Below are positions 24,175 through 32,984 of a DNA stretch of 64,000 nt, in pieces (within the stretch, counting starts at the first letter, position 1; each line of letters opens with the position of its first letter). The stretch comes from Bacteroidales bacterium (GTDB lineage Bacteria; Bacteroidota; Bacteroidia; Bacteroidales; UBA3663). The translations under genes were made by a program, and so were the position numbers. Below the pieces are notes generated by a model. That model did not search any database and had not been told where the DNA came from. It worked only from the letters and a program-made list of their open reading frames with translations. The stretch spans positions 1-64,000 of the forward strand of contig JAFSKF010000040.1 of the NCBI GenBank assembly GCA_017449065.1. Reading direction: 5' to 3'.

Positions 24175-26735
24175 AACAACTCTTTTTAATACTGTTTTTG
24201 CTGTCTCAAACGGTCTGCCTCACTTGGGCAGGCATCATTAGGGGAAAAGTCATCGACGAGAAGGGCGAGCCCTTGGAATTCGTCAACGTAGCTGTCTATA
24301 AACAAGGCGAAACGGTGCCGCACAAAGGCGGTATCACCGATGTGTCTGGCCAATATCAGGTAGATGGTGTATCGGACGGTAGCTATATCGTCAAGTATTC
24401 CTTCATGGGATATCAGGAGGAGCAGCGCAACGTGAATGTGAACGCCAACAACAAGCACAACGCACGCGTCAATACCGTCACCTTGAAGGAAGACCGTGCC
24501 GTGCTGCAAGAGGTCAGCGTATCGACCCAGAAGGCAGCCATGAAGCTCGACATCGACAAGAAAGTGTTCGACGTGAGCCAGAGCATCACCGCTGCCGGAT
24601 TGTCGGCCTCCGAAGCCTTAGAGAACATCCCGTCGGTGGAAGTCGATCAGGAAGGCAATATCTCGCTGCGCGGTTCGTCGAGCGTAACGGTTTGGATTAA
24701 CGGCAAGGCGCAGGGTCTGACCAGCGACAATCGCGGCGACATCCTGCAGCAGTTGCCCGCCGAGAGCATCGAACGCATCGAAGTCATCACCAATCCGTCG
24801 TCGAAGTACAGTCCGGAAGGTTCGGCAGGTATCATCAACATCATCCTGAAGCGCGACCGCAAGGCCGGCTACTACGGAGGCGTGCAGCTCAATGCCGGCA
24901 AGACGAAGGGTGCCGATCCGGGCGGACGCCTGGGGGCAAACATCAACTATTCGAGCGGCATTCTGGAAGCCTATGCCAACGTGGGAGTCGGGCGGCGCAC
25001 ACGTGTGAACCGTGGGTTCACCGATCGTAACTTCCTCGATCCGGAAAACAACGATTTCAACTACGGCTATCTGAACTCTACCTACAAGGGCGGAGGCAAG
25101 GGTACGAACTTCTTCGGTCGGGCAGGTGTAACCTGGCACTTCACCGAGAAGGACGAGATCGGCGTCGGCTATATGGGAATGATCGGCTTGGGCAAAAGTA
25201 CGCGACACACTAATTATATATATGATCAGGACTTCGTTTCCGACGATGCATCGCTTTGGACCGCTTATCCGAACTTCAAACCCTACGACAGCCGTCGCAG
25301 GAGCTACAACAGCGATAAGCCGCAGATGAACAATGTCAACCTGACCTATCGGCACGAGTGGAAAACCAACCATACGCTCGATGTGGCTTTGTCGTTCAAC
25401 AAATGGCACGCCGACAACGAAACCGGTTACGATCAGTTTACCGACTACACCGATCAGACGGGTAGCGTAATCTCATCCACCGAGTCGCACCAATGGCAGG
25501 AAAGTCGCATCGGCAACAGTCACTTCGAATCGCAGATCGACTATGTGCAGCCATTGTCCGAAACCTCGAAACTGGAGGCCGGCTACAAGGGTACGTGGTT
25601 CCACGAGAACAGCCCGACAGAAACCTGGAACGATCGCGAAAAGACCGATAACATCTACACGCTCTACAATCGTTTCGTTTACGATCAGCACGTGCAGGCG
25701 GTCTATGCCAACTATCAGAACCGCATCGGCAAGAACTTCGGCTATCAGGTGGGCTTGCGCGGCGAATACTGGCAAGTGGAAACCAAGTCGTATAACTACG
25801 ATCAGGAGCACAACACTAGCTTCCTGGGGGCTGTGGAGACGGTGTCCAAATACACGAAAGACTTCTTCAAGATCTTCCCGACCGTCTTCCTGAGCTATCA
25901 GTTGCCGAACAATCAGGAACTGCAGGCGAACTATACACGCCGTCTGTCACGTCCGTGGGGCGGACAACTCAATTCGTTTAAGAACATTCGCGACTCAACG
26001 AGCATTTCCTATGGTAATCCGGAACTGACGCCGACCTATACCAACTGTTTTGAACTGAACTATCTGAAGAACTGGGACGATCACACGCTATCCATTTCGA
26101 CCTATTACCGTCCGTCGTCCGACGTGATCCAGCAGGTGGCCTATCTGCAGAACGGTATCCGCTATCAGACGAACGAGAATATTTCGAAGGAAGTGTCGAG
26201 CGGTTTGGAGATTATCGGCAAGAACAAACTCTTCCGTGTGATCGACCTCACCACCACCGTCAATGCGTTCTACTACAAGCTGGACGGCGGTACATTCAAT
26301 ATCTTCGATCAGGGACAGACGCACAGCGTATCGGTGGAGGAAGACGACGATTTCTCGTGGAATGCCACAATGATGGCACAAGTCATGCTGCCTTGGCAAC
26401 TGGCCTTCCAGGCAACTGGCCGATACAATGCCGCCAAAGTCATCACACAGGGTAAGCGCAAAGCCAGCTATGGCCTTGATATGGGCTTGCGACGTTCTTT
26501 CTTCGACAAGAAACTGACCGTCAACCTCAACGTCCGCAACGCACTCGACAGCCGTAAGAACCGTTCGCGCACCTATGCTGCAGGCTACAATCAGCTGAGC
26601 GAAAGCGCTTGGGGTTCCCGCCGTTTCGGCATCCAGATTTCTTACAGCTTCGGCAACATGAAGGGCAAAGACCGAGACCGCGGAGACGATCCTGAGGGCA
26701 ATAACGGAGGCTATAGCGAAGGCGGAGAGGAGTGA
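24171..26735 (+). CDS. TonB-dependent outer-membrane receptor
   Basis: An 854-residue outer-membrane transporter. A signal peptide (MKQLFLILFLLSQTVCLTWA) precedes a carboxypeptidase-regulatory-like beta-sandwich (IIRGKVIDEKGEPLEFVNVAV). The plug domain follows (LENIPSVEVDQEGNISLRGS, IERIEVITNPSSKYSPEGSAGIINI), then a C-terminal barrel of the OMP_b-brl_3 type. It lacks the SusC hallmark and no susD gene follows, so it is not a classical polysaccharide-utilisation pair. Coupling to GH28 by a four-base overlap suggests uptake of a pectin-derived product, which is inference. The last ~30 residues are charged and glycine-rich. Confidence 0.9.
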   Translation: MKQLFLILFLLSQTVCLTWAGIIRGKVIDEKGEPLEFVNVAVYKQGETVPHKGGITDVSGQYQVDGVSDGSYIVKYSFMGYQEEQRNVNVNANNKHNARVNTVTLKEDRAVLQEVSVSTQKAAMKLDIDKKVFDVSQSITAAGLSASEALENIPSVEVDQEGNISLRGSSSVTVWINGKAQGLTSDNRGDILQQLPAESIERIEVITNPSSKYSPEGSAGIINIILKRDRKAGYYGGVQLNAGKTKGADPGGRLGANINYSSGILEAYANVGVGRRTRVNRGFTDRNFLDPENNDFNYGYLNSTYKGGGKGTNFFGRAGVTWHFTEKDEIGVGYMGMIGLGKSTRHTNYIYDQDFVSDDASLWTAYPNFKPYDSRRRSYNSDKPQMNNVNLTYRHEWKTNHTLDVALSFNKWHADNETGYDQFTDYTDQTGSVISSTESHQWQESRIGNSHFESQIDYVQPLSETSKLEAGYKGTWFHENSPTETWNDREKTDNIYTLYNRFVYDQHVQAVYANYQNRIGKNFGYQVGLRGEYWQVETKSYNYDQEHNTSFLGAVETVSKYTKDFFKIFPTVFLSYQLPNNQELQANYTRRLSRPWGGQLNSFKNIRDSTSISYGNPELTPTYTNCFELNYLKNWDDHTLSISTYYRPSSDVIQQVAYLQNGIRYQTNENISKEVSSGLEIIGKNKLFRVIDLTTTVNAFYYKLDGGTFNIFDQGQTHSVSVEEDDDFSWNATMMAQVMLPWQLAFQATGRYNAAKVITQGKRKASYGLDMGLRRSFFDKKLTVNLNVRNALDSRKNRSRTYAAGYNQLSESAWGSRRFGIQISYSFGNMKGKDRDRGDDPEGNNGGYSEGGEE

Positions 26736-26747
26736 TTCGTATCACCA

Positions 26748-26821
26748 CTTCCCTTTTACTCCTCTTTTTACTTCCCTTTTACTTCCCTTTTACTCCTCTT
26801 TTACTCCTCTTTTACTCCCCT
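26748..26821. repeat. Tandem 11-12-bp TTTTACTCCTC repeat
   Basis: About six imperfect copies of TTTTACTCCTC or TTTTACTTCCC follow the TonB receptor stop directly. The strand is pure pyrimidine plus A, and no hairpin forms. A related pyrimidine-rich tract follows dnaJ near 62650-62700. Confidence 0.6.
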
Positions 26822-26882
26822 TATTTTATTATAGTCAAACATGGGATAATATTGCTACGGTCAAAAAAACAATTCATTCACT

Positions 26883-28235
26883 ATGTTTGAAAATCTTTCC
26901 GAGCGTTTGGAACGCTCATTCAAAATCCTGAAAGGCGAGGGCCGGATTACGGAAATCAATGTAGCCGAAACCCTCAAGGATGTGCGTCGCGCCTTGTTGG
27001 ATGCCGACGTGAACTACAAAGTGGCCAAAACCTTTACCGATACGGTGAAGCAGAAGGCTTTGGGCATGAACGTGCTGACAGCCGTCAAGCCGGGTCAGAT
27101 GATGGTCAAGCTCGTGCACGACGAACTGGCTCTCCTGATGGGCGGCGAGGCGGTGGAACTCAACGTCAAGCCGAATCCCACCATCATTCTGATGGCAGGC
27201 TTGCAGGGTTCCGGTAAAACCACCCACTCTGGCAAACTGGCCCTCATGCTGAAGACCAAGAAAGGCAAGAAGCCGTTGCTGGTTGCCTGCGACGTCTATC
27301 GTCCCGCAGCCATCGACCAGCTTCAGGTGGTGGCCGAACAGGTGGGTTGTCCGATCTATACCGATCGCGAAAGCAAAGATCCGGTGAAGATCGCCCTCGA
27401 TGCCATTCAGCAGGCACACCAGAAGGGCAACGATGTGGTGATTATCGATACCGCCGGACGTCTGGCCATCGATGAACAGATGATGCAGGAAATCTCGAAC
27501 ATCAAGAAGGCTGTCAATCCGACGGAAATTCTGTTTGTGGTCGATTCGATGACCGGCCAGGATGCTGTCAATACCGCCAAGGAATTCAACGACCGCCTCG
27601 ATTTTACCGGCGTTATCCTCACCAAGCTGGACGGCGATACGCGTGGCGGTGCCGCGCTTTCCATCCGTACGGTGGTGCAGAAGCCGATCAAGTTCGTGGG
27701 TACGGGCGAGAAGATGGATGCCCTCGATATCTTCTATCCGGAACGTATGGCAGGACGCATCCTCGGTATGGGCGATGTGGTGAGTCTCGTGGAACGTGCA
27801 CAGCAGCAGTACGATGAGAACGAAGCCAAGAAGTTGCAGAAGAAGATGGCGCAGAACAAGTTCGATTTCAACGACTTCTTCGAGCAGATTCAGCAGATCA
27901 AGAAGATGGGTAACCTCAAAGATCTGGCTTCCATGATTCCGGGTGTCGGCAAAGCCATCAAGGATGTGGAGATTGGCGACGATGCCTTCAAGGGTGTTGA
28001 GGCGATCATCAATTCCATGACTCCTTATGAACGCGAGCATCCCGAATGCCTGAATCCCTCTCGTAAGCAGCGTATCGCCAAGGGATCGGGCACCCAGCTG
28101 CAAGAGGTGAACCGTCTGGTCAAGCAGTTCGACGATATGCGTAAGGTGATGAAGAAGATGACCGATTTCAAGAAAGATCCCCGTGCCATGATGCGCAATA
28201 TGCCTAATCTGCCCAACATGCCGCGCAGGTTCTGA
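26883..28235 (+). CDS. ffh: Signal recognition particle protein Ffh
   Basis: Ffh binds 4.5S RNA and signal sequences and brings ribosomes to FtsY at the membrane. The 450-residue protein has the N domain (ERLERSFKILKGEGRI), the G domain with GLQGSGKTTHSGKLA, VACDVYRPAAIDQL, DTAGRLAIDEQMM and TKLDGDTRGGAALS, and a C-terminal M domain rich in methionine (MTDFKKDPRAMMRNMPNLPN). All GTPase motifs are intact. It is monocistronic, with a strong terminator at 28274. Confidence 0.98.
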   Translation: MFENLSERLERSFKILKGEGRITEINVAETLKDVRRALLDADVNYKVAKTFTDTVKQKALGMNVLTAVKPGQMMVKLVHDELALLMGGEAVELNVKPNPTIILMAGLQGSGKTTHSGKLALMLKTKKGKKPLLVACDVYRPAAIDQLQVVAEQVGCPIYTDRESKDPVKIALDAIQQAHQKGNDVVIIDTAGRLAIDEQMMQEISNIKKAVNPTEILFVVDSMTGQDAVNTAKEFNDRLDFTGVILTKLDGDTRGGAALSIRTVVQKPIKFVGTGEKMDALDIFYPERMAGRILGMGDVVSLVERAQQQYDENEAKKLQKKMAQNKFDFNDFFEQIQQIKKMGNLKDLASMIPGVGKAIKDVEIGDDAFKGVEAIINSMTPYEREHPECLNPSRKQRIAKGSGTQLQEVNRLVKQFDDMRKVMKKMTDFKKDPRAMMRNMPNLPNMPRRF

Positions 28236-28273
28236 CCCCTTTTATGATTCTGTTTCTTATAATATAATAATGA

Positions 28274-28312
28274 GGCGCTCCGAATTTACCCACCGGGGCG
28301 CCCCGTTTTTTT
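28274..28312 (+). terminator. Terminator of ffh
   Basis: GGCGCTCCG at 28274-28282 pairs with CGGGGCGCC at 28294-28302 (one U-G wobble), followed by CCG and seven T. Confidence 0.85.
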
Positions 28313-28428
28313 AGCGAACGCGGAGAGAACGTTTTTTTAATTTCACACAGAAATCACGGAAAGTTTTTTGTTCTACGAATACAGATTCAAGGGATTATAC
28401 GAATTTTTCTGTGATTTCCGTGATTTTA

Positions 28429-28534
28429 TTTGAACCGTAATTAGTAATTTGTAATTCGTAATTAATCCGAAGGATTCTGTGTGCCATTTGAACCGTAATT
28501 AGTAATTTGTAATTCGTAATTAATCCGAAGGATT
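28429..28534. repeat. Exact 48-bp direct duplication
   Basis: The segment 28429-28476 (starting TTTGAACCGTAATTAG, ending CCGAAGGATT) recurs at 28487-28534, separated by CTGTGTGCCA. The unit itself contains repeated GTAATT and TTGTAATTCGTAATTAAT. Confidence 0.85.
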
Positions 28535-28604
28535 TTGAGCCTCTCGTCGTATCACGGGAACGCATTCCTATTCTTCCGGAGTTCGCGCTGACGCTGTTGG
28601 CAGC

Positions 28605-28768
28605 AACTCCGGAGCGCAAGTAATGGAATCTGCTGTGTCGGTAGCAGTTCCGGAAGATTTGAAATGAAAACCGCTGTGTCAGTGGGAACTCTGGAAGATT
28701 TGAAATCAAATCTGTTGTGTCAGCGGCACCTCCGGAACGCGAGAAATGGAATCCGCTGTGTCGGCGCC
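28605..28768. repeat. Four-unit 41-bp degenerate tandem array
   Basis: Units begin at 28605, 28646, 28687 and 28728 and are each exactly 41 bases. The most conserved parts are the opening A-[AGC]-[CT]TC[CT]GGA and CTG[CT]TGTGTC[AG]G near the end; the middle alternates between two versions (GATTTGAAAT and GCGCAAGTAAT types). A partial unit may precede them (28573-28604). No spacers separate the units, so it is not CRISPR. Confidence 0.8.
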
Positions 28769-28836
28769 ATATAATCGGTTGTTTGGGATTGTTCTTGTAA
28801 AATTTCTCTCATTTTTCGTGATTTTCTTTTGAAAAA

Positions 28837-28868
28837 TTTGGTTGCAATCAAATAATTCCGTACTTTTG
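28837..28868 (+). promoter_or_regulatory. Strong promoter of the candidate RNA
   Basis: TTTG at 28837-28840 and TACTTTTG at 28861-28868 are separated by 20 bases, a perfect consensus. No gene starts within 400 bases downstream. Confidence 0.7.
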
Positions 28869-28873
28869 CATCG

Positions 28874-29215
28874 TGATTCTGTGCCGGAAGGTGCGGATTC
28901 GCCATCGGTAGTGTCACAGGCGCTTAGTCTGCCGCACTATTCGATGATCTTACGGAAAGACGTTACTTACGTTTTGGTCTTGGCAATTCAAAACTACCAC
29001 CTTTGATTCTCCCAAGAGACAAGACAAATGTGACGTTCATGTGGTATGTTCAATATCCACAATATTGTTGTCGCTGCCCATTTTGGGTGGGGACAATGGT
29101 TTGGGCTTATATGAATATATGGCGTGGGCACTACATTTGTCCGTTCTCAGGGAGACGGCTGTGGTAGGCCTTGGAACACGGGAACGACAAGAGTCAGTTG
29201 CCCGCGTTTTTCTTT
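28874..29215 (+). ncRNA. Candidate non-coding RNA or long leader
   Basis: This ~340-base stretch runs from just after a perfect promoter to a hairpin plus T-run. CGGGAAC at 29179-29185 pairs with GTTGCCCG at 29197-29204 (one bulged base), followed by CGTTTTTCTTTT. No frame inside shows coding character. GC is near 48%, higher than the AT-rich genes that follow. It might be a stable RNA or a leader with attenuation for the operon at 29270. I match it to no known family. Confidence 0.4.
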
Positions 29216-29269
29216 TAAATATGTGTACCGAATCCGGGGTGGCTATAGGGAAAAAACGTTTTTGAAATT

Positions 29270-29599
29270 ATGGAAAATTTCTTGTTTTCAAATGTTGAAG
29301 AACCGAATCGCTTTCGCTATTTTCGGTTAGGTAAAAAATGGCATGAATGCTTTGTTGTCGAATTTATGCTTGGTGCTAACCATTATGAACATCTCTATTG
29401 GGGCAATCAAGATTATGTTGAAGAGGACAGACATGTGATATCTTCCATGCTCGTCATGAGTGTCCTTCCGTGTTCACATGACGAATGGAAAATAATGGAT
29501 CTTGATATGGAGCAAAAGGGTTTTGATTTTAAGCCCATTTTGAGTCAAGCAGAGGATGAAATTGGAAAAAAAATAAACAAACAAAGTTTGACAGTATGA
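29270..29599 (+). CDS. Small unrecognised protein, 109 aa
   Basis: I do not recognise this family. The chain is acidic and rich in His, Met, Trp and aromatic residues (FRYFRLGKKWHECFVVEF, YEHLYWGNQDYVEEDRHV). There is no signal peptide. The ATG at 29270 overlaps nothing, and a purine-rich region precedes it. The stop overlaps the next start (ATGA), so the two are translated together. Base composition is AT-rich like the following LRR gene and unlike the ffh region, which suggests transfer. Confidence 0.6.
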   Translation: MENFLFSNVEEPNRFRYFRLGKKWHECFVVEFMLGANHYEHLYWGNQDYVEEDRHVISSMLVMSVLPCSHDEWKIMDLDMEQKGFDFKPILSQAEDEIGKKINKQSLTV

Positions 29600-29802
29600 A
29601 GACCTATAAACTAATTATAGATACTGCGGCATTAACTAAACAAAAAATGGAGGCTGCATGCAAGTTTTTGGATGAGATTGACAATACAGAGGGGGTTGAA
29701 ATGAATCCTGACTCTTTAACAATTAACTTTGATGAAGATAAGGATGATGTCATTCTTTCCATTGCAGCAAAATATGGAATAGTAGATTTAACAGATATGT
29801 AA
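29596..29802 (+). CDS. Small unrecognised acidic protein, 68 aa
   Basis: A short acidic protein with alternating strand and helix pattern (KTYKLIIDTA, KQKMEAACKFLDEI, VEMNPDSLTINF, DDVILSIAAKYGIVDL). It could form a small ferredoxin-like fold, but no metal site is visible (one Cys). It starts inside the previous stop and ends two bases before the LRR gene, so all three share a transcript. Function unknown. Confidence 0.6.
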   Translation: MKTYKLIIDTAALTKQKMEAACKFLDEIDNTEGVEMNPDSLTINFDEDKDDVILSIAAKYGIVDLTDM

Positions 29803-29804
29803 CT

Positions 29805-32501
29805 ATGAAAAGATTAAAACTATTATTACATACTGTACTTATGAGTATGGTATGTATAGAAGCATTGGCTTACGACATTGCTGTTAATAATGAAGAAGGT
29901 ATAACAATCTACTACAATTTCATCAACGGCGGTAGTGAATTGGAGATTACCTCAAACACTCGTTATAACCCTTCAGATAGTCACATTCGTACATATGGAT
30001 ACGAAGGTTTCGAGAGTATTACAGTCCCCTCAATTGTAAATTATTCTGGGAAAGTATTAAAAGTGACTGGAATTGGAGCTCACGCGTTTGATTGCTTTTC
30101 AGGATGGGGCTATTCTATGGATAGTGCTTATTACAAGATACGCTCAATCGTTCTGCCCGACAATATTGCATATATAGGTGAAAATGCTTTTGAGGGATGT
30201 AGGGATTTGCAATCCATTGTCTTACCTTCTGAGGTAAAAGCAATAGGCAATGGGGCTTTTAGTCGTACCGGGTTAGTTTCAATTGTCATTCCAAATTCCG
30301 TTACTGAAATCGGAATAGGTGCCTTTTCTTTTTGCGATAGTTTGGAAAAAATATGCTTCACAAATTCAACTGTAAGTATTAAGATTCAAGCCTTTCGGTC
30401 TTGTCCTAAATTAAATACAATAGAGTATCTTTCTGAAGACATTAGTGCAAAAGGACCTTTATATGACTTTTCTTCTTCGTTTAAAGATACAATTGTGGTT
30501 CCTGAAAAAGCATATCAAAATCTAAAGGAGAATTCAGAGTGGGATAAATATGATAGAATTTTTGCAAGAGGAGCCGACAAGAGACTATACTTAGGTATTC
30601 GGAATGATTATAATTCTATCGTAGGGGTCAATGGAATAAATGATAAGAACCTCATATTGGTTCCCCATGATGAAGAGGCGGTGCTACAAAGGAGTAATTC
30701 TAGTTCAAATGAAATATATGTGACTATGAATGGGGAGTCTTCTGTGCTTACCCCAGATAATCCCAAAATGTTCGTTAAACCATCTTCTTTACATTCTTTG
30801 GAAAACAATATAATATATGTAATCGACAGAGACGTGTCTGAAGAAAATGATTATAATATAGTCATGCCTTCAAGTGGCAAGCTATTGAGTCTAATAGGTA
30901 AAGACAATTTAGAGTTAGTAAAGAGATTGAAAGTGGTTGGCGATATAAATGGTACAGACATCTTGGCTATTAGAAATATGTCAAGTTTAGAAGAACTTGA
31001 CTTGAGTGTTGCCAATATTGTGAAAGGAGGTACTTCTTATTTTGATAATTATATTACATCAGCAAATACAATAGGAAATAGTTTTTTCAAAGATATGAGC
31101 AATTTGATTGTTCTTTATCTGCCTAAAAATGGAACAAGTATCCTTTCAAATGTATTTGATGGATGCACAAAATTGCAAGAGATTATTATTCCTCATAGTT
31201 TTGCTTCTATTGGACCAAATGCATTTAGTAATAGTGGTATCAAAAAAGTAGTACTCGAAGAAAGTACGGGGACTATAAAAATAAATACTAAAGCATTCGA
31301 AAACACCTCTATTTCTACTTTGGAATTATATAGAGATTATACCGGTTCCCTATTCGGAAATATTGAAGCACTACAACGTCTCACGGTAGATGGTCCACAA
31401 ACAAGTATCAATGAGGAATTTCAGAATTGTAACAATTTATCTACTCTGATAATTGGTTCCAATATAAAATATATTACATTAACAACATTTATTAATTTCA
31501 AATCATTGGAGAAAGTAATTTTCAAAGATTCTAATATAAAAATAGAATTATATAACTCTGATGGATTTCCAAAGGGACCTCATGTTTTATTCGAGAACAG
31601 TCCAATAAAAGAATTATATTGGGGAAGGGATATATATGGGGATTATTCCTCTAATCACTATTCTTACCCATTTTATCCATACGGAGTATTTATGAATTTG
31701 CCATATTTGACGAATCTTTCAATTGGTGATGCGATAACAAAAATACCTTCTCAACAATTCAAAGGTGATATTGGTCTCAAGAAAGTTTCTTTGCCAGATG
31801 GTATCACAGAGATTGGCAGCAGCGCTTTTGATGGATGCTCTTCTCTTGTTGAATTATCTATGCCAAATCAATTAAAATATATTGAGGCCGGTGCCTTTGC
31901 AAATTGTGAAGTTCTTAAAAGCATAGAGATTCCAGAAACAGTTGCCTCTATTGGTGATAGTGCGTTTGCGTATTGCAAATCGATTTCCTTTATCAGTATA
32001 GGGAAAAATGTAGGTTCTATTAGACGTAAAACATTTAAAGGATGTTCATCTTTACAAGAAATTAGATTAGGAGATAAAATTACGAGCATTGGCGACAATG
32101 CATTCGAATGATGTTCATCTTTACAGGAAATTAGATTAGGAGATAAAATTACGAGTATTGGCAAAAATGCATTTGAGGGATGTAATAATATAACAACGTT
32201 TTTTTCTTGGAATCCTACTCCACCAACAGTGGGTAACACCACATTTAGTGGTTTTAATAGAAGTGCATGCACATTGTATGTTCCCAAAGGTTCTGTCGAT
32301 TATTATTGGCTCCATCCAGAATGGAGGGAATTCTTTGATATAAAAGAAGTTGAACTATCTGGCATAAATTCTATATCAGATGACATTCATTCTCTTTCTT
32401 CGTATTTCACTCTTGATGGACAGAAAATAGAAGCTCCTAAAAAAGGTGTAAATATTATCAAAATGAACGATGGTTCATACAAAAAGATAATTGTAAAATG
32501 A
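29805..32501 (+). pseudogene. BspA-like leucine-rich-repeat surface protein, in-frame TGA
   Basis: The frame encodes ~898 residues with one TGA at codon 769 (32109-32111). A signal peptide (MKRLKLLLHTVLMSMVCIEALA) is followed by LRR_5 repeats of ~23 residues (ITEIGSSAFDGCSSLVELSMP, IASIGDSAFAYCKSI-like). The C-terminus (YFTLDGQKIEAPKKGVNIIK) resembles the tail domain of Bacteroidales secreted LRR proteins. The stop falls at the first base of the second of two near-identical 69-bp units, replacing the Gly codon GGA of GGATGTTCA. Without the stop the protein is complete. The gene is low in GC. Such proteins bind host or matrix partners. A truncated 768-residue product lacking the tail is possible. 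Confidence 0.85.
32040..32177 (+). repeat. Two tandem 69-bp LRR units
   Basis: 32040-32108 and 32109-32177 are nearly identical 69-base units, 23 codons each. The second starts TGATGTTCA where the first has GGATGTTCA. Confidence 0.9.
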
Positions 32502-32654
32502 ATTAATAGTAGTTGGTGGCTCTATTAATAAGTATCATTAGCTGTTTAATTGTAGATTATATTTGTTTTTACAAAAAAGCACATTTTCGCCTAGTAGCAT
32601 TCTACTAAAAGTGGCAGCAAAATTTCAACTCCAGTTAGATATTGGAGATTCTAA

Positions 32655-32684
32655 AAAAGTACGGCAGAAACCTGCCGTACTTTT
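32655..32684. terminator. Bidirectional terminator
   Basis: GTACGGCAG at 32659-32667 pairs perfectly with CTGCCGTAC at 32672-32680 around AAAC, flanked by AAAA and TTTT. It serves both the LRR operon and any minus-strand transcript from the defence module. Confidence 0.85.
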
Positions 32685-32745
32685 CCTTTTCGTATGCATC
32701 CGATAAATTCCTGCACGATACAAAAAAACTTCTGTGCCGAGGGAA

Positions 32746-32835
32746 TTTATGTTTCCGGGCGTGGTATATGTGTTTCAGACGCGGAAACATATGTTCTCGG
32801 TGCGGAAACTTGTGTGTAGCGACCGGAAACATAAA
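32746..32835. repeat. Nested palindromes built on CGGAAAC
   Basis: TTTATGTTTCCGG at 32746-32758 is the exact inverse of CCGGAAACATAAA at 32823-32835. Inside lies GTTTC-AGACGCG-GAAAC and another CGGAAAC. Altogether five GGAAAC or GTTTC(C) words fall within 90 bases. It lies between the terminator and the first 124-bp repeat. Confidence 0.65.
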
Positions 32836-32860
32836 ATAGTAGTCTTATGGTTTTCTTCTG

Positions 32861-32984
32861 TCAGGAGCGCTTCGCATTTTAAACCTTCCGGCATCCGGTA
32901 AGTCTTAAAGACAAACGAACAAGAAACAGAAACCTAAAAAATAATACTGTTATGAAAAAGATTATCTTATCATCGCTATTTGTT
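32861..32984 (+). repeat. 124-bp direct repeat, left copy
   Basis: This copy matches 35004-35127 over 124 bases with two mismatches. It holds a leader, ATG and the codons for MKKIILSSLFV of the gene at 35095, then diverges to a stop (TCCTGA). The 3' end of the minus-strand TOPRIM-like gene runs into it, and the stop TAG (32978-32976) of that gene is read from repeat sequence. Confidence 0.92.

Larger units (their letters stand above)
28313..28836. other. Gene-free repeat region after ffh
   Basis: I see no gene. The stretch holds a 48-bp direct duplication and a 41-bp tandem array, listed separately. Short open frames on the minus strand cross the repeats, but the 41-bp period is not a multiple of three, so the array is not a coding repeat. 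Confidence 0.6.

Noticed and set aside
26916..28103. Minus-strand 395-codon frame opposite ffh
   Set aside because: Ffh is certain; the opposite frame is a by-product of its codon use.
28605..28768. CRISPR array
   Set aside because: The 41-base units are directly adjacent with no unique spacers, and no cas genes lie nearby.
28395..28917. Two minus-strand frames over the repeat region
   Set aside because: They cross repeats whose 41-base period changes the frame from unit to unit.
12400..32111. Genetic-code change (TAG as Gln, TGA as Gly)
   Set aside because: The two interrupted genes use different stops, and intact core genes here end normally with TAG (holB, 38110-38112) and TGA (ffh, TonB receptor), so recoding does not fit.
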